A stretch of DNA of 64,000 nucleotides from Rhodopseudomonas_A sp036404135 (GCF_036404135.1 NZ_DASWPE010000086.1:24972-88971); one strand, 5' to 3'. Positions 8,239 through 22,001 are shown, numbered from the stretch's first letter. Notes: generated from the sequence alone by a model not told the origin. Program-made: numbers and translations.

Positions 8239-10893
8239 TTACTCCGCGGCGTTGGCCGCGGGCACCGCCAACGTCACCACCTCGGCGTCATCGTGCGCTT
8301 CGCTGAAGTGCCGGCCGTAATAGCTGTCCAGCAGGATGGTCTTCAGTTCCGACACCAGCGGGAAGCGCGGATTGGCGCCGGTGCACTGGTCGTCGAACGC
8401 CTCGACCGCGATGTTGTCGACCTTGGCGAGGAAGTCGGCCTCGGAGACGCCAGCTTCCCGGATCGAACCCGGGATGTCGAGCTCCTGCTTCAATCCTTCC
8501 AGCCACTCCAGCAGACGATTGATGCGGGCGGCGGTGTTGACGCCCTCCAGACCGAGCGCGATGGCGATCTCGCCGTAGCGGTGGCGGGATTTCGGCCGGT
8601 CGTATTGCGAGAACGCGGTCTGCTTGGTCGGATTGTCGTTGGCGTTGTAGCGGATCACGTTGCAGATCAGAAGCGCATTGGCCAGGCCGTGCGGGATGTG
8701 GAACGCGGCGCCCAATTTGTGCGCCATGGAATGGCACACGCCGAGGAAGGCGTTGGCGAAGGCGATGCCGGCGATGGTGGCGCCGCTGTGCACCCGTTCG
8801 CGCGCGATCGGATCCTTGGCGCCGTTGGCATAGGCCGACGGCAGGTTGTCTTTCAGAAGCTTCAGGGCCTGCAGCGCCTGGCCGTCGGTGAATTCGCTGG
8901 CCATGATCGAGACATAGGCTTCTAGCGCGTGCACCACCGCGTCGATGCCGCCGAACGCGGTCAGCGACTTCGGCAGATGCATCACGAAGTTGGCGTCGAC
9001 GATCGCCATGTTGGGGGTGAGTTCGTAGTCGGCGATCGGGTACTTGATGCCGGAGGCGTCATCGGTGACCACCGCGAACGGGGTGACTTCGGAGCCGGTG
9101 CCCGAGGTGGTGGGAATCGCCACCAGTTCGGCCTTCTGGCCGAGCTTCGGGAACTTGTAGATCCGCTTGCGGATGTCCATGAAGCGCAGCGCCAGATCTT
9201 CGAAGTGCACGTCGGGATGCTCATACAGCACCCAGATCAGCTTGGCCGCGTCCATCGGCGAACCGCCGCCCAGCGCCACGATCACGTCAGGCTTGAAGGC
9301 ATGGGCGATCTCGACGCCTTTTTTGATGATCGACAGCGTCGGATCGGCTTCCACCTGGAAGAAGGTTTCGACCTCCATGCCGTTCTTCTTCAACAGCCGG
9401 ATGACGTCGTCGGCGTAGCCCTTGCTGAACAGGAAGCCGTCGGTGACGACCAGCGCCCGCTTCTTGCCGGCCAGGTCCTTCAGCGCCTCGCTGGTGGCGC
9501 CGCGGCGGAAATAGATCGATTTCGGCAGCTTGTGCCACAGCATGTTTTCGGCTCGCTTCGCCACGGTTTTCTTGTTGATCAGGTGCTTGGGACCGACATT
9601 TTCCGAGATCGAATTGCCGCCCCACGATCCGCAGCCGAGCGTCAGCGACGGCGCCAGGCTGAAATTGTACAGATCGCCGAGGCCGCCATGCGACGACGGG
9701 GTGTTGATCAGGATCCGCGCGGTCTTCATCTTCTTGCCGAAATCGACGACGCGTTCCGGCTGCAGATCCTGGTTGGTGTACAGCGCCGAGGTATGGCCGA
9801 TGCCGCCCAGCGCCACCAGTTCCACCGCCGCCGCCACCGCATGGGCGTAGTCGTCGCGGCGATACATCGCCAGCGTCGGCGACAGCTTTTCGTGCGCGAA
9901 CGGTTCGGAGGTGTGAGTCTCCTGCACCTCACCGATCAGGATCTTGGTATCGTGCGGCACCGAGATGCCGGCCAGTTCGGCGATCCGGAACGCGGATTGG
10001 CCGACGATGTCGACATTGACGTTGCCGTTGACCAGCAACACCTTGCGCACCGCGTCCAATTCCGCGGGCTTCAGCATGTAGCCGCCATGGGTGGCGAAGC
10101 GCTCGCGGACCGCGTCGTACACCGCGTCGACCACGATGATCGACTGCTCCGAGGCGCACACCACGCCGTTGTCGAAGGTCTTCGACATCAGGATTGAGGC
10201 TACCGCGCGCTTGATATCGGCGGTCTCGTCGATCACCACCGGGGTATTGCCGGCGCCGACGCCGATCGCGGGCTTGCCGGACGAATAGGCAGCCTTGACC
10301 ATGGCCGGGCCGCCGGTGGCGAGGATCAGGTTGACCTCGGGGTGATGCATCAGCGCGTTGGACAGTTCCAGCGTCGGCCGGTCGATCCAGCCAATGATAT
10401 CGGCCGGGGCGCCGGCGGCGACGGCGGCGTCGAGCACCAGCTTGGCGGCGGCGCAGGTCGAGCGCGCGGCGCGCGGATGCGGGCTGAAGATGATGCCGTT
10501 GCGGGTCTTCAGGCTGATCAGCGCCTTGAAGATCGCGGTCGAGGTCGGGTTGGTGGTCGGCACGATGCCGCAGATCAGCCCGACCGGCTCGGCCACCGTC
10601 ATGATGCCGGCTTCGTCGTTCACCTCGATAATGCCGCAGGTCTTGTCGTCCTTGTAGGCATTGTAGATGTATTCCGAGGCGAAGTGATTCTTGATCACTT
10701 TATCTTCGACGACGCCCATGCCGGTTTCGGCGGTGGCCATCTGCGCCAGCGCGATCCGGGCGTCGGAGGCCGCCAATGCGGCGCTGCGGAAAATAAGATC
10801 CACCTGTTCCTGCGAATAGGTAGCGAAGATTAACTGAGCGGCTTTGACGCGCGCTACCAATTGGTCGAGGTCAGACTGGGCAGAAAAGGTCAC
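8239..10893 (-). CDS. adhE: bifunctional acetaldehyde-CoA/alcohol dehydrogenase
   Basis: An 884-residue cytoplasmic enzyme reducing acetyl-CoA via acetaldehyde to ethanol, or the reverse, with NADH. Residues 1-440 are the CoA-acylating aldehyde dehydrogenase, with the catalytic Cys in FDNGVVCASEQS. Residues 455-870 are the iron-dependent alcohol dehydrogenase, with GGGSPMDAAK nucleotide contact and the iron-binding HSMAHKLGAAFHIPHG. Length is normal for AdhE. The start is a GTG. The gene is alone, and a FixK/FNR-type palindrome lies about 150 bp upstream, which fits induction without oxygen. In a phototroph it probably serves redox balancing or alcohol use. Confidence 0.96.
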   Translation of the reverse strand: MTFSAQSDLDQLVARVKAAQLIFATYSQEQVDLIFRSAALAASDARIALAQMATAETGMGVVEDKVIKNHFASEYIYNAYKDDKTCGIIEVNDEAGIMTVAEPVGLICGIVPTTNPTSTAIFKALISLKTRNGIIFSPHPRAARSTCAAAKLVLDAAVAAGAPADIIGWIDRPTLELSNALMHHPEVNLILATGGPAMVKAAYSSGKPAIGVGAGNTPVVIDETADIKRAVASILMSKTFDNGVVCASEQSIIVVDAVYDAVRERFATHGGYMLKPAELDAVRKVLLVNGNVNVDIVGQSAFRIAELAGISVPHDTKILIGEVQETHTSEPFAHEKLSPTLAMYRRDDYAHAVAAAVELVALGGIGHTSALYTNQDLQPERVVDFGKKMKTARILINTPSSHGGLGDLYNFSLAPSLTLGCGSWGGNSISENVGPKHLINKKTVAKRAENMLWHKLPKSIYFRRGATSEALKDLAGKKRALVVTDGFLFSKGYADDVIRLLKKNGMEVETFFQVEADPTLSIIKKGVEIAHAFKPDVIVALGGGSPMDAAKLIWVLYEHPDVHFEDLALRFMDIRKRIYKFPKLGQKAELVAIPTTSGTGSEVTPFAVVTDDASGIKYPIADYELTPNMAIVDANFVMHLPKSLTAFGGIDAVVHALEAYVSIMASEFTDGQALQALKLLKDNLPSAYANGAKDPIARERVHSGATIAGIAFANAFLGVCHSMAHKLGAAFHIPHGLANALLICNVIRYNANDNPTKQTAFSQYDRPKSRHRYGEIAIALGLEGVNTAARINRLLEWLEGLKQELDIPGSIREAGVSEADFLAKVDNIAVEAFDDQCTGANPRFPLVSELKTILLDSYYGRHFSEAHDDAEVVTLAVPAANAAE

Positions 10894-11042
10894 GATGAAC
10901 CGCCATTTTGATTGCAGGGAGGGTTGAGTTCAGTTCTGGAACTTTACGCCAGGATGTTAAACGCCAAGATACCCCCGTTACTTATATAACAAAATGACGT
11001 TCCGGTAATGCGTGAATTTTAGACGCATTCGCGGCGGCGGGA

Positions 11043-11056
11043 TTGATCGAGGTCAA
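11043..11056 (-). promoter_or_regulatory. FixK/FNR-type box upstream of adhE
   Basis: TTGATCGAGGTCAA fits the alphaproteobacterial FixK consensus TTG(A/C)-N6-(T/G)CAA exactly. It lies between the cyclase gene stop and adhE, 150 bases before the adhE start. The distance is long for a class II activator site, so either the transcript starts well upstream or the match is by chance. Confidence 0.5.
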
Positions 11057-11109
11057 GCGGGCGGCTCCGGGATACCGGCTGCCGGAAGGGGCTTCGCCAC
11101 GGCGCCGGC

Positions 11110-14223
<3,114 letters not shown>

Positions 14224-14367
14224 GTCGAAAAGGCTCCGGCCTGGCGTGCAATGCGCCAGGGTCGCTCAGGCGGTGAGTTCGATCAAGGGACTGGTTCAAA
14301 GCCAATGCGGCGCAGCGTCACCCAGGTTCCGCGCGGCAGCGGCGGGTGCGGGCCGAGCCCGGCCGGC

Positions 14368-15147
14368 TCAGGCTTTGATCGTGGTCTTTTCGGCAAACTT
14401 CCTGAGCTGTTGGCGGATGTGGTCGACGTCGCCGCTGGAATAACCGAGGATCGCTTCCATCTTCAAAGCCTCGCCCATCGACTTGCCGACCACTTCGAGC
14501 ACGGTTTCCTTGATCGAGTGCAGCGCGACTTGGCTCTTTTCGACCAGTCGGGCGGCGTAGCCCTGCGCCGCCGCCATCAGTTCGCCTGGCGGCACCACTT
14601 GCGCCACCAGACCGATGGCGTGGGCTTCCTGCGCTGAAACTTCGCGGCCGGTGTAGAGTATATCCATGGTACGTGACACGCCGATGCTGGCGACCAGCCG
14701 GACGATGCCGCCGTCGCCGTGATGGAAGCCGCGGTGAATCTCGAAGCTGCCGAACCGCGCGGTATCGCTGGCGATGCGCACGTCGCAGGCCAGCGCCAGT
14801 TCGAAGCCGCCGGCCAGCGCCCAGCCGTTGACCGCGGCGATCACCGGCTTCTTCACCCGCAGGCCGCGGGTGATGCCGCCGAGCCCGTTGTCGACATTGT
14901 CGCGAACGTCCTGGAACGTGCGCGACAGCCATTGCGGGATGTATTCCTTGAGATCGGCGCCGGCGCAGAACGCGTCAGCTCCGGCGCCGGTCAGGATCGC
15001 GACGTCGAGCTCGGGATCGCGATCGAACGCCGCCCAGAACGCCTTCAGTTCCTGATGCATCGCGCCGTTGATGGCGTTGCGCGCCGCGGGCCGGTTCAGC
15101 GTCACCGTGGCAATCCTGCCGGCGCGCGTGACCACGATCGTTTCCAT
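14368..15147 (-). CDS. enoyl-CoA hydratase/isomerase family protein
   Basis: A 259-residue crotonase-fold protein. The oxyanion-hole segments are visible: GAGADAFCAGADLKEY (about 55-70) and VIAAVNGWALAGGFELALACDVRIAS (about 95-120). The ATG at 15147 is chosen over an upstream in-frame start because GAGGAG lies just before it and the protein then begins at the conserved METIVVTRAGRIATVTL. The gene begins 20 bases after the B12-radical SAM gene stops, so the two are probably one operon. The natural CoA substrate cannot be told from the sequence. Confidence 0.88.
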   Translation of the reverse strand: METIVVTRAGRIATVTLNRPAARNAINGAMHQELKAFWAAFDRDPELDVAILTGAGADAFCAGADLKEYIPQWLSRTFQDVRDNVDNGLGGITRGLRVKKPVIAAVNGWALAGGFELALACDVRIASDTARFGSFEIHRGFHHGDGGIVRLVASIGVSRTMDILYTGREVSAQEAHAIGLVAQVVPPGELMAAAQGYAARLVEKSQVALHSIKETVLEVVGKSMGEALKMEAILGYSSGDVDHIRQQLRKFAEKTTIKA

Positions 15148-15166
15148 CGGTGCTCCTCGGCGGCGA

Positions 15167-16837
15167 TCAGTCTTGGGCCGCGACGCTGTGGCCATGATCG
15201 GCGCGGGTCCACAGGCTGGTGCGCAGCCCGAGCGGCGTCAATAACCCTCGTCGGCGGGCCAGCCGGGCGATATGCCCCGGATCGAGCACGCTGGCCACAG
15301 CGTAGTCCTGCTTCTGCTGCATGGTCAAAGCTTTCGACCGCGCCACCCGGTAACGTTTGACGTCGGCCAATTTGGTACAGACCGCGCGCTCGAGCAGGAT
15401 CCAGACCGGCCGCCAGCGAAACCGCCGCGCCACCGGCGAGCCGGCAAAGGCCTGGCGCAGCGCATGCAACGACAGGTTCTCGCGCAGGGTATGAAAGAAC
15501 GACTTGCCGCTGCGCTGCTCGGCGCCGTCCTCGACCAGAATGCTCGACAGGTTCCAGTCGTGGTAGAACATGTCCTTGGACACGGTGTCGGCTTCGGCGT
15601 GCTGTTCGAACAGCGCGCTGCCGCGCAGCGCCACCAGGTCGGCGGTGAATTGATAGTCGCAGACGATCCCGGTCGGCCGCACGTAGCGCGCCTTGCCGCG
15701 CTGCGCCGGGATGATGAACAGCCCGACCACGAAGATGCCCTGCGCCCGCAGCGTGCGGTAGATCTTGTTGTACATCGCGATGGCGTCATAGGCGCGCACG
15801 CCCTTGCGATGGGTCTTCAGCCATTCGGCGTCGAGGGTTTCGATTCCCATCATGCAGAACCGCATCCCGGCCTGATGCGCCAGGCGAGCGAAATCCGGGT
15901 TGCGATGCACGGTGTCGCCGCGCAGGAAACAGCCGAACCGCAAGTCGAGCCCATGGTTGATCATCTCCTTGAGCAGCGCCACGGTCTTGCGCTCGTCGCC
16001 GCCGAAATTGTCGTCGGTGAAGATGAATTCGCCGACGCCGGCGGCCTTCAGCGCCTGCAATTCGCCGATCACCTTGTCGACCGACTTGTAGCGCTGCTTG
16101 TAGCTCCAGAAGGTGTTGATGTTGCAGAAGTCGCAGCGATGCGGGCAGCCGCGGGAAATCTCCACCGCGGCGGCGAAACCGCGACTCATGCCGAGCCCGT
16201 AGGGCCGCAAATCGAAGCCGCTCCAGTCGGGAATCGGCGCGGCTTCGAGGTCGGTCGGCTCGGCCCGCAGCGGCGAGCGCTGGAACGTCTCGCCGTCGCG
16301 CCAGCACAGGTTGGGGACCTCGTCGAAGCGCGTAGCGCCGCCGATCAGGGCTTCGATCAGCGCGCGGAATGCGGCTTCGCCTTCGCCGGTGACGACGAAA
16401 TCGACGCCGGCGTCGATCCAGCGTTCCGGCCAGGCGGTGGCGTGATTGCCGCCGACCACGATTCTGACCGCGGGATTGACCTCGCGCGCCAGCTTGATGG
16501 TGAGTTCGGTGTCGAGGGCCTTCAGCGGCGACATGCAGGAGATCGCGATTACATCGGCCCAACGCAATCTCGCACGATAGTCCGGCAGCGAGATCCGCGC
16601 CACATAGCCGTCGAGAAACCGGGTCTCGACCGCGAGGTGCTTGATGGTGGCGGCCAGCACCGGATAGACCGCGCTGGGAAATTTGACGATTTCGCCGAGC
16701 GTATCCACCGGCACCGGCCAGGAATCCACCAGCGTTTTGGGATGCAAAAACAGGATTTTAAACGGCGGCGCGGGATCGGGCTCGGCGTGCGGCCGCGGCT
16801 CCGCCTTGCCCAAATCGGCAGTTACGTAACCCCCCAT
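15167..16837 (-). CDS. B12-binding radical SAM protein
   Basis: A 556-residue protein with an N-terminal cobalamin-binding Rossmann-type domain (about residues 25-165; ISCMSPLKA, VVGGNHATAW). A radical SAM domain follows with the cluster motif CPHRCDFC (about 222-229) preceded by EISRGC. The C-terminal 150 residues are family-specific and basic. The layout is that of BchE/HpnJ-like enzymes, which methylate or rearrange carbon skeletons, but no subfamily motif allows a precise call. It is co-transcribed with the enoyl-CoA hydratase gene, hinting at a modification acting with CoA-thioester chemistry. That link is inference. Confidence 0.85.
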   Translation of the reverse strand: MGGYVTADLGKAEPRPHAEPDPAPPFKILFLHPKTLVDSWPVPVDTLGEIVKFPSAVYPVLAATIKHLAVETRFLDGYVARISLPDYRARLRWADVIAISCMSPLKALDTELTIKLAREVNPAVRIVVGGNHATAWPERWIDAGVDFVVTGEGEAAFRALIEALIGGATRFDEVPNLCWRDGETFQRSPLRAEPTDLEAAPIPDWSGFDLRPYGLGMSRGFAAAVEISRGCPHRCDFCNINTFWSYKQRYKSVDKVIGELQALKAAGVGEFIFTDDNFGGDERKTVALLKEMINHGLDLRFGCFLRGDTVHRNPDFARLAHQAGMRFCMMGIETLDAEWLKTHRKGVRAYDAIAMYNKIYRTLRAQGIFVVGLFIIPAQRGKARYVRPTGIVCDYQFTADLVALRGSALFEQHAEADTVSKDMFYHDWNLSSILVEDGAEQRSGKSFFHTLRENLSLHALRQAFAGSPVARRFRWRPVWILLERAVCTKLADVKRYRVARSKALTMQQKQDYAVASVLDPGHIARLARRRGLLTPLGLRTSLWTRADHGHSVAAQD

Positions 16838-16845
16838 GGCGAACT

Positions 16846-16992
16846 CTCTCTATGACGCCCGCATAGTCCGTATATGACGCCCGTCGAAATATGACGCCAT
16901 TGATACGACGCCGATTGATGCGGCGCCAATTGATCCAACGCCAAAGTCCAACGCCAATCCACGACGCCAACTACACGCCAAATGACATGCCA
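16846..16992. repeat. degenerate tandem repeat (GACGCCAATTGAT-like)
   Basis: About ten imperfect units of 12-20 bases built on (G/A)ACGCC(A/G)A-TTGAT occupy the leader of the B12-radical SAM gene. The central units have a period of 13-15 (GACGCCGATTGATGC, GGCGCCAATTGATCC, AACGCCAATCCAC) and decay toward both ends. No gene is visible in the interval 16838-17143. Confidence 0.7.
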
Positions 16993-17143
16993 AACTACGC
17001 GCGGATGGCGGCGGTCTGTTACCAGACACTTGCCCCAGCGTAGCATAGCGTCACGCCGCCGCAAGTCGCTTGCATTATGTCGTCGCAGGGGCTTGGCGCG
17101 TTCAATGCACCGGCGTTGATAGCAACGCGAGGAGGTCGCCGGG

Positions 17144-17995
17144 TCAGACCGCGGGCGGTGAGGCGGACGCCGTCATCGGCGGCCGTGGGCGTTCGCTGCG
17201 CAGCTGCACGGCGTCCAGCACCGCCTTGGCGATGCTGCGTCCGCGCTCGTCGATCCCGGTCCATTGCGCGTGGCGGCCGCGCGGGTCGATCTCCAGCAGC
17301 CGGGCGCCGGCCGGCACCTCGCTGTCGTCGCGGATCAGGCCGCGGACCACGCCGTCGCAGGGCGCGCGATGCGGGGCGCCGGAGAGCAGGCCGAGAACGG
17401 CTCCACGCCGCACCGGCGTCCCGATCTCCACGGCGCTGCGCCAGCGGCCGGCGCCGGCGGCATAGGCAAAACGCTCGTTCACCGCCGCTCCGGCTTCGGT
17501 CGAGGTGGCGCCCGCGGTCCAGCCGTCATGGACCACGGCGGCGCCGCGCTCCGGACGGGCGTCGATCGCGACGTCGCAATTGGCGGCCGAAAAGCCCGCG
17601 CCGATGCCGATCGTCAGTTTCGCCAGCCGATGCAGATCCGGGGTGGTGCGATGTTGTTGCAGCCGGGCGTCGACCAGCACGTCCATCGTGCCGACCGGCA
17701 ACAGATCGGCGAGGCCAAGCCGCGTCACCGACACCCGGTCGAACAGGCGCAGGCCCTTGAATACCTGCATACCGTCGTCGACCCGTTCGCCGCGAACCTC
17801 CTCGACCTTGACGTCGTCGCGATACAGCGCGTCGGCGAACGCCATCTTGCGGCGGATCACCGGAAAATCCGGGTCGTGCGACAACACCACGCCGAAATCC
17901 GCGCGATGCAGGAACACCGCCACCGCCGAGGCGATCTCGTTGGTGCCAAGCACGATGGCGAAGCGGTGTTTTCTGTGGTCGGCTGGTCGATGCAT
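17144..17995 (-). CDS. YqeB-family (EF2563-type) molybdenum hydroxylase accessory protein
   Basis: A 283-residue protein from the ATG at 17995; upstream in-frame sequence is low-complexity and overlaps the fixR leader. It resembles the YqeB family, linked to selenium-dependent molybdenum hydroxylases: an N-terminal Rossmann-like segment (FAIVLGTNEIASAVAVFLHRADFGVVL), RRKMAFADALYRDDVKVEEV, and the centre IGIGAGFSAANCDVAIDA. Family members are about 260 residues, so it is full length. No Mo hydroxylase or selenium gene is nearby. It is divergent from fixR. Confidence 0.65.
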   Translation of the reverse strand: MHRPADHRKHRFAIVLGTNEIASAVAVFLHRADFGVVLSHDPDFPVIRRKMAFADALYRDDVKVEEVRGERVDDGMQVFKGLRLFDRVSVTRLGLADLLPVGTMDVLVDARLQQHRTTPDLHRLAKLTIGIGAGFSAANCDVAIDARPERGAAVVHDGWTAGATSTEAGAAVNERFAYAAGAGRWRSAVEIGTPVRRGAVLGLLSGAPHRAPCDGVVRGLIRDDSEVPAGARLLEIDPRGRHAQWTGIDERGRSIAKAVLDAVQLRSERPRPPMTASASPPAV

Positions 17996-18270
17996 ATGCG
18001 TCACCCAAGGCCCATTCCCAACGTCCGCAGCGCTCAAAGCAAGACGCGGACCAGCCGTCACAACACCGTCAAAATGCCGCCGGCGGCCGCGGCCGGCCGT
18101 CGCGGCGGTTTTCCCGGGGCGGATTTGTCGAGAAGGCAACGTGCGCGGCGTGTTTCGGACGCGCCAGGATGTCGAACTGACGACATTGCGCGGCGGGGAT
18201 TGCGACAATCCATCCAGCCGGAGTGGCCCGATTCCTGCAATCTCGATCCCGCCATCGCCCCGATGGCGCG

Positions 18271-19221
18271 ATGGAGACAGCATTGGAAAGCGTCAACCAA
18301 TCGTCGACGGCTGCGCTGCGCCACCCGGGATCTGCAGATCTGCCGGGATCGGCGGATTTGTCCCATCCCGGCGCGGCGGAGCTGCGTCACCCGGGATCGG
18401 CTGAGTTGCGTCACCCCGGCGCGCCGGGCGGCGGGACCACCGCGGCCTGCCCGTACCACAACGATCAGCGCGACAGCCGGGTCGGCAAGCAGAAAACCCT
18501 AGTGCTCACCGGGGCGTCGCGCGGCATCGGCCACGCCACCGGCAAATTGTTCTCCGACGCCGGCTGGCGCATCGTGACCTGTTCGCGGCAGCCGTTCAAC
18601 GACGAGCGCTGCCCGTGGGCCACCGGCGTCGAGGATCACGTCGAGATCGAACTCGGCGATTACCGCGCGCTGCCGCGGGCGATTGCGGCGCTGAAGGAGC
18701 GGCTCGGCGGCGCGCCGCTGCACGCGCTGATCAACAACGCGGCGATTTCGCCGAAGGGTCTGGAAGGCGACCGCCTGACCTCGCTGAATACCCCGGTCGA
18801 AACCTGGATGAGCGTGTTCCACGTCAATCTATTGGCGCCGATTCTGCTGGCGCAAGGTCTATTCGACGAGCTACGCGCCGGTTCCGGCTCGATCGTCAAC
18901 GTCACCTCGATCGTCGGCTCCCGGGTGCATCCGTTTGCCGGCACCGCCTACGCGACCTCGAAAGCGGCATTGGCCTGCCTGACCCGCGAAATGGCGCACG
19001 ACTACGCGCCCTATGGGATCCGGGTGAACGCGATCGCGCCCGGCGAAATCAAGACCGACATCCTGTCGCCGGAGACCGAGGCGCGGCTGGCGCCGACGAT
19101 TCCGATGCGGCGCATTGGTACTCCCGACGAAGTCGCCAAGGTGATGTTCTTCCTGTGCTCGGACGCCGCGAGCTATGTCACCGGCGAGGAAATCCACATC
19201 AATGGCGGGCAGCACGTGTGA
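18271..19221 (+). CDS. fixR: FixR, short-chain dehydrogenase family protein of the fixR-nifA operon
   Basis: A 316-residue classical SDR. The nucleotide-binding motif is TGASRGIGHATG (about residues 93-104), NNAAIS is the structural motif, and the catalytic Ser/Tyr-x3-Lys are in VTSIVG and YATSKAAL. It directly precedes nifA as in Bradyrhizobium, where fixR is not essential for fixation and its substrate is unknown. Before the SDR fold there is an unusual repetitive stretch of about 60 residues (units like LRHPGSAEL) encoded by direct repeats at 18317-18424. ATG at 18271 is chosen as the most probable start; the extension has no other in-frame ATG. Confidence 0.8.
   Translation: METALESVNQSSTAALRHPGSADLPGSADLSHPGAAELRHPGSAELRHPGAPGGGTTAACPYHNDQRDSRVGKQKTLVLTGASRGIGHATGKLFSDAGWRIVTCSRQPFNDERCPWATGVEDHVEIELGDYRALPRAIAALKERLGGAPLHALINNAAISPKGLEGDRLTSLNTPVETWMSVFHVNLLAPILLAQGLFDELRAGSGSIVNVTSIVGSRVHPFAGTAYATSKAALACLTREMAHDYAPYGIRVNAIAPGEIKTDILSPETEARLAPTIPMRRIGTPDEVAKVMFFLCSDAASYVTGEEIHINGGQHV
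18317..18424 (+). repeat. direct repeats within the fixR 5' coding region
   Basis: Four to five imperfect copies of CTGCG(T/C)CACCCGGGATC(G/T)GC and shortened forms follow each other. In frame they encode repeats of HPGSA(E/D)L. Confidence 0.7.
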
Positions 19222-19277
19222 GGTTCTGCTCTTACTGAGTGGTAATAGGACGCCGGCGCTTATTTGCGCGTAAATTT

Positions 19278-19291
19278 TTGCGCTAAATCAA
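19278..19291. promoter_or_regulatory. FixK-type box between fixR and nifA
   Basis: TTGCGCTAAATCAA fits TTG(A/C)-N6-(T/G)CAA exactly. It lies 57 bases after the fixR stop and 205 before the nifA ATG, where it could give nifA an extra low-oxygen promoter. No sigma-54 element is evident in this 274-base gap. Assigned by consensus only. Confidence 0.5.
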
Positions 19292-19495
19292 TGCGTTCCA
19301 AAACGAGCGTCGCGCACTACACGTTTTCATGGTGTTGCCGCAGCTCGCCGTTGGGTAATTTGTGGGCAGCCGGCGCTGTGAACTTCCTCAGCATTGCGGT
19401 CAAGTTGTGCACGACATCTGCTTGAACCCAAGGCACTATCCCTTAAACGCTCCTACTTAATAGGCGGGGAAGGTCCGGAGCATGGAGACAGCACG

Positions 19496-21241
<1,746 letters not shown>

Positions 21242-21312
21242 GCGAAGCGCCTGATCGCCTCTGCAGCATTTGCGATCACACTGTGGGTTCGACGTCGCCG
21301 GCGCTACTTGGC

Positions 21313-21328
21313 TGTCTCAGTTGCGACA
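21313..21328. promoter_or_regulatory. NifA upstream activator sequence 1 (fdxN)
   Basis: TGTCTCAGTTGCGACA is a perfect TGT-N10-ACA, 75 bases before the -24 element at 21403. Confidence 0.8.
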
Positions 21329-21331
21329 TGG

Positions 21332-21347
21332 TGTCAGAGGCGAGACA
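21332..21347. promoter_or_regulatory. NifA upstream activator sequence 2 (fdxN)
   Basis: TGTCAGAGGCGAGACA is a second perfect TGT-N10-ACA. Its centre is 19 bases from site 1, almost two helical turns, so two NifA dimers could bind side by side. Confidence 0.8.
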
Positions 21348-21402
21348 GTGCTGCGGCCGTAAGCCCCACATAAAATTGCGTTAGATCAAATATTTGCCGA
21401 TT

Positions 21403-21417
21403 GGCACGCGGTTTGAA
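21403..21417 (+). promoter_or_regulatory. sigma-54 promoter of fdxN
   Basis: TGGCAC-GCGGT-TTGA: consensus -24 with correct spacing to a -12 element that reads TTGA instead of TTGC. It lies 36 bases before the ferredoxin ATG. Confidence 0.75.
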
Positions 21418-21452
21418 GGGCGAGGCATCATCCGCCAGCTAAGGAGTCACCT

Positions 21453-21647
21453 ATGGCCTACAAAATTGTCGCCTCGCAATGTTCGGTGTGTGGTGCGTGC
21501 GAGTTCGAATGCCCGAATGCCGCGATCACCTTGAAGCGCGACATGTACATCATCGAAGCCGCCAAATGCACCGAGTGCGAAGGCCAGTTCGACAAGCCGC
21601 AATGCGCCTCGGTGTGCCCGGTCGAGAACACCTGCGTTCCGGCCTAA
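21453..21647 (+). CDS. fdxN: 2[4Fe-4S] ferredoxin, FdxN type
   Basis: A 64-residue ferredoxin of the nif-linked Allochromatium type. The first cluster set is C-x2-C-x2-C-x3-CP (CSVCGACEFECP); the second has the long insertion C-x2-C-x8-C-x3-CP (CTECEGQFDKPQCASVCP). It probably passes low-potential electrons to nitrogenase or to NifB. It has its own sigma-54 promoter with two NifA sites. It is about 60-65% identical by eye to the ferredoxin at 23754, so nifB is flanked by two paralogues. Confidence 0.9.
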   Translation: MAYKIVASQCSVCGACEFECPNAAITLKRDMYIIEAAKCTECEGQFDKPQCASVCPVENTCVPA

Positions 21648-21887
21648 ACCGCTGCGGCCGGCGGGTTATTGCCGCCGGCATCACGCCACGAGGGCCCGCG
21701 GCAGCGCCGGGGGTCGAGCCATCCGATCCGTGCCCAGCGACGCGCATCACCTTGACGATGCGCGGTTGCTGCGCGGGATATTTTGCGTGGCGCGCGCGCG
21801 ATCTGCGGCGCCGCGATTCAGCACCGCCGCGTACGCTGCGCGGCGCATTGCACATTCCGGAAATCCGACATTGGCGCGCGCGTACAA

Positions 21888-21903
21888 TGTCACCTTTGTA
21901 ACA
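21888..21903. promoter_or_regulatory. NifA upstream activator sequence for nifB
   Basis: TGTCACCTTTGTAACA, a perfect TGT-N10-ACA, 99 bases before the -24 element of nifB. Confidence 0.8.
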
Positions 21904-22001
21904 GCGCGGGATCGCGCCGCGCCCGCCCTTGTCGGCATCGTGACACCGGGCGCGGCTTTGAAACTGCCATGTTTTCAACGCGCTATTCCTCGCACGCGCG
22001 C

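Noticed and set aside
16846..16992. Possible CRISPR array at the tandem repeats
   Set aside because: Units are 12-20 bases, imperfect and contiguous with no spacers; no cas gene is present.
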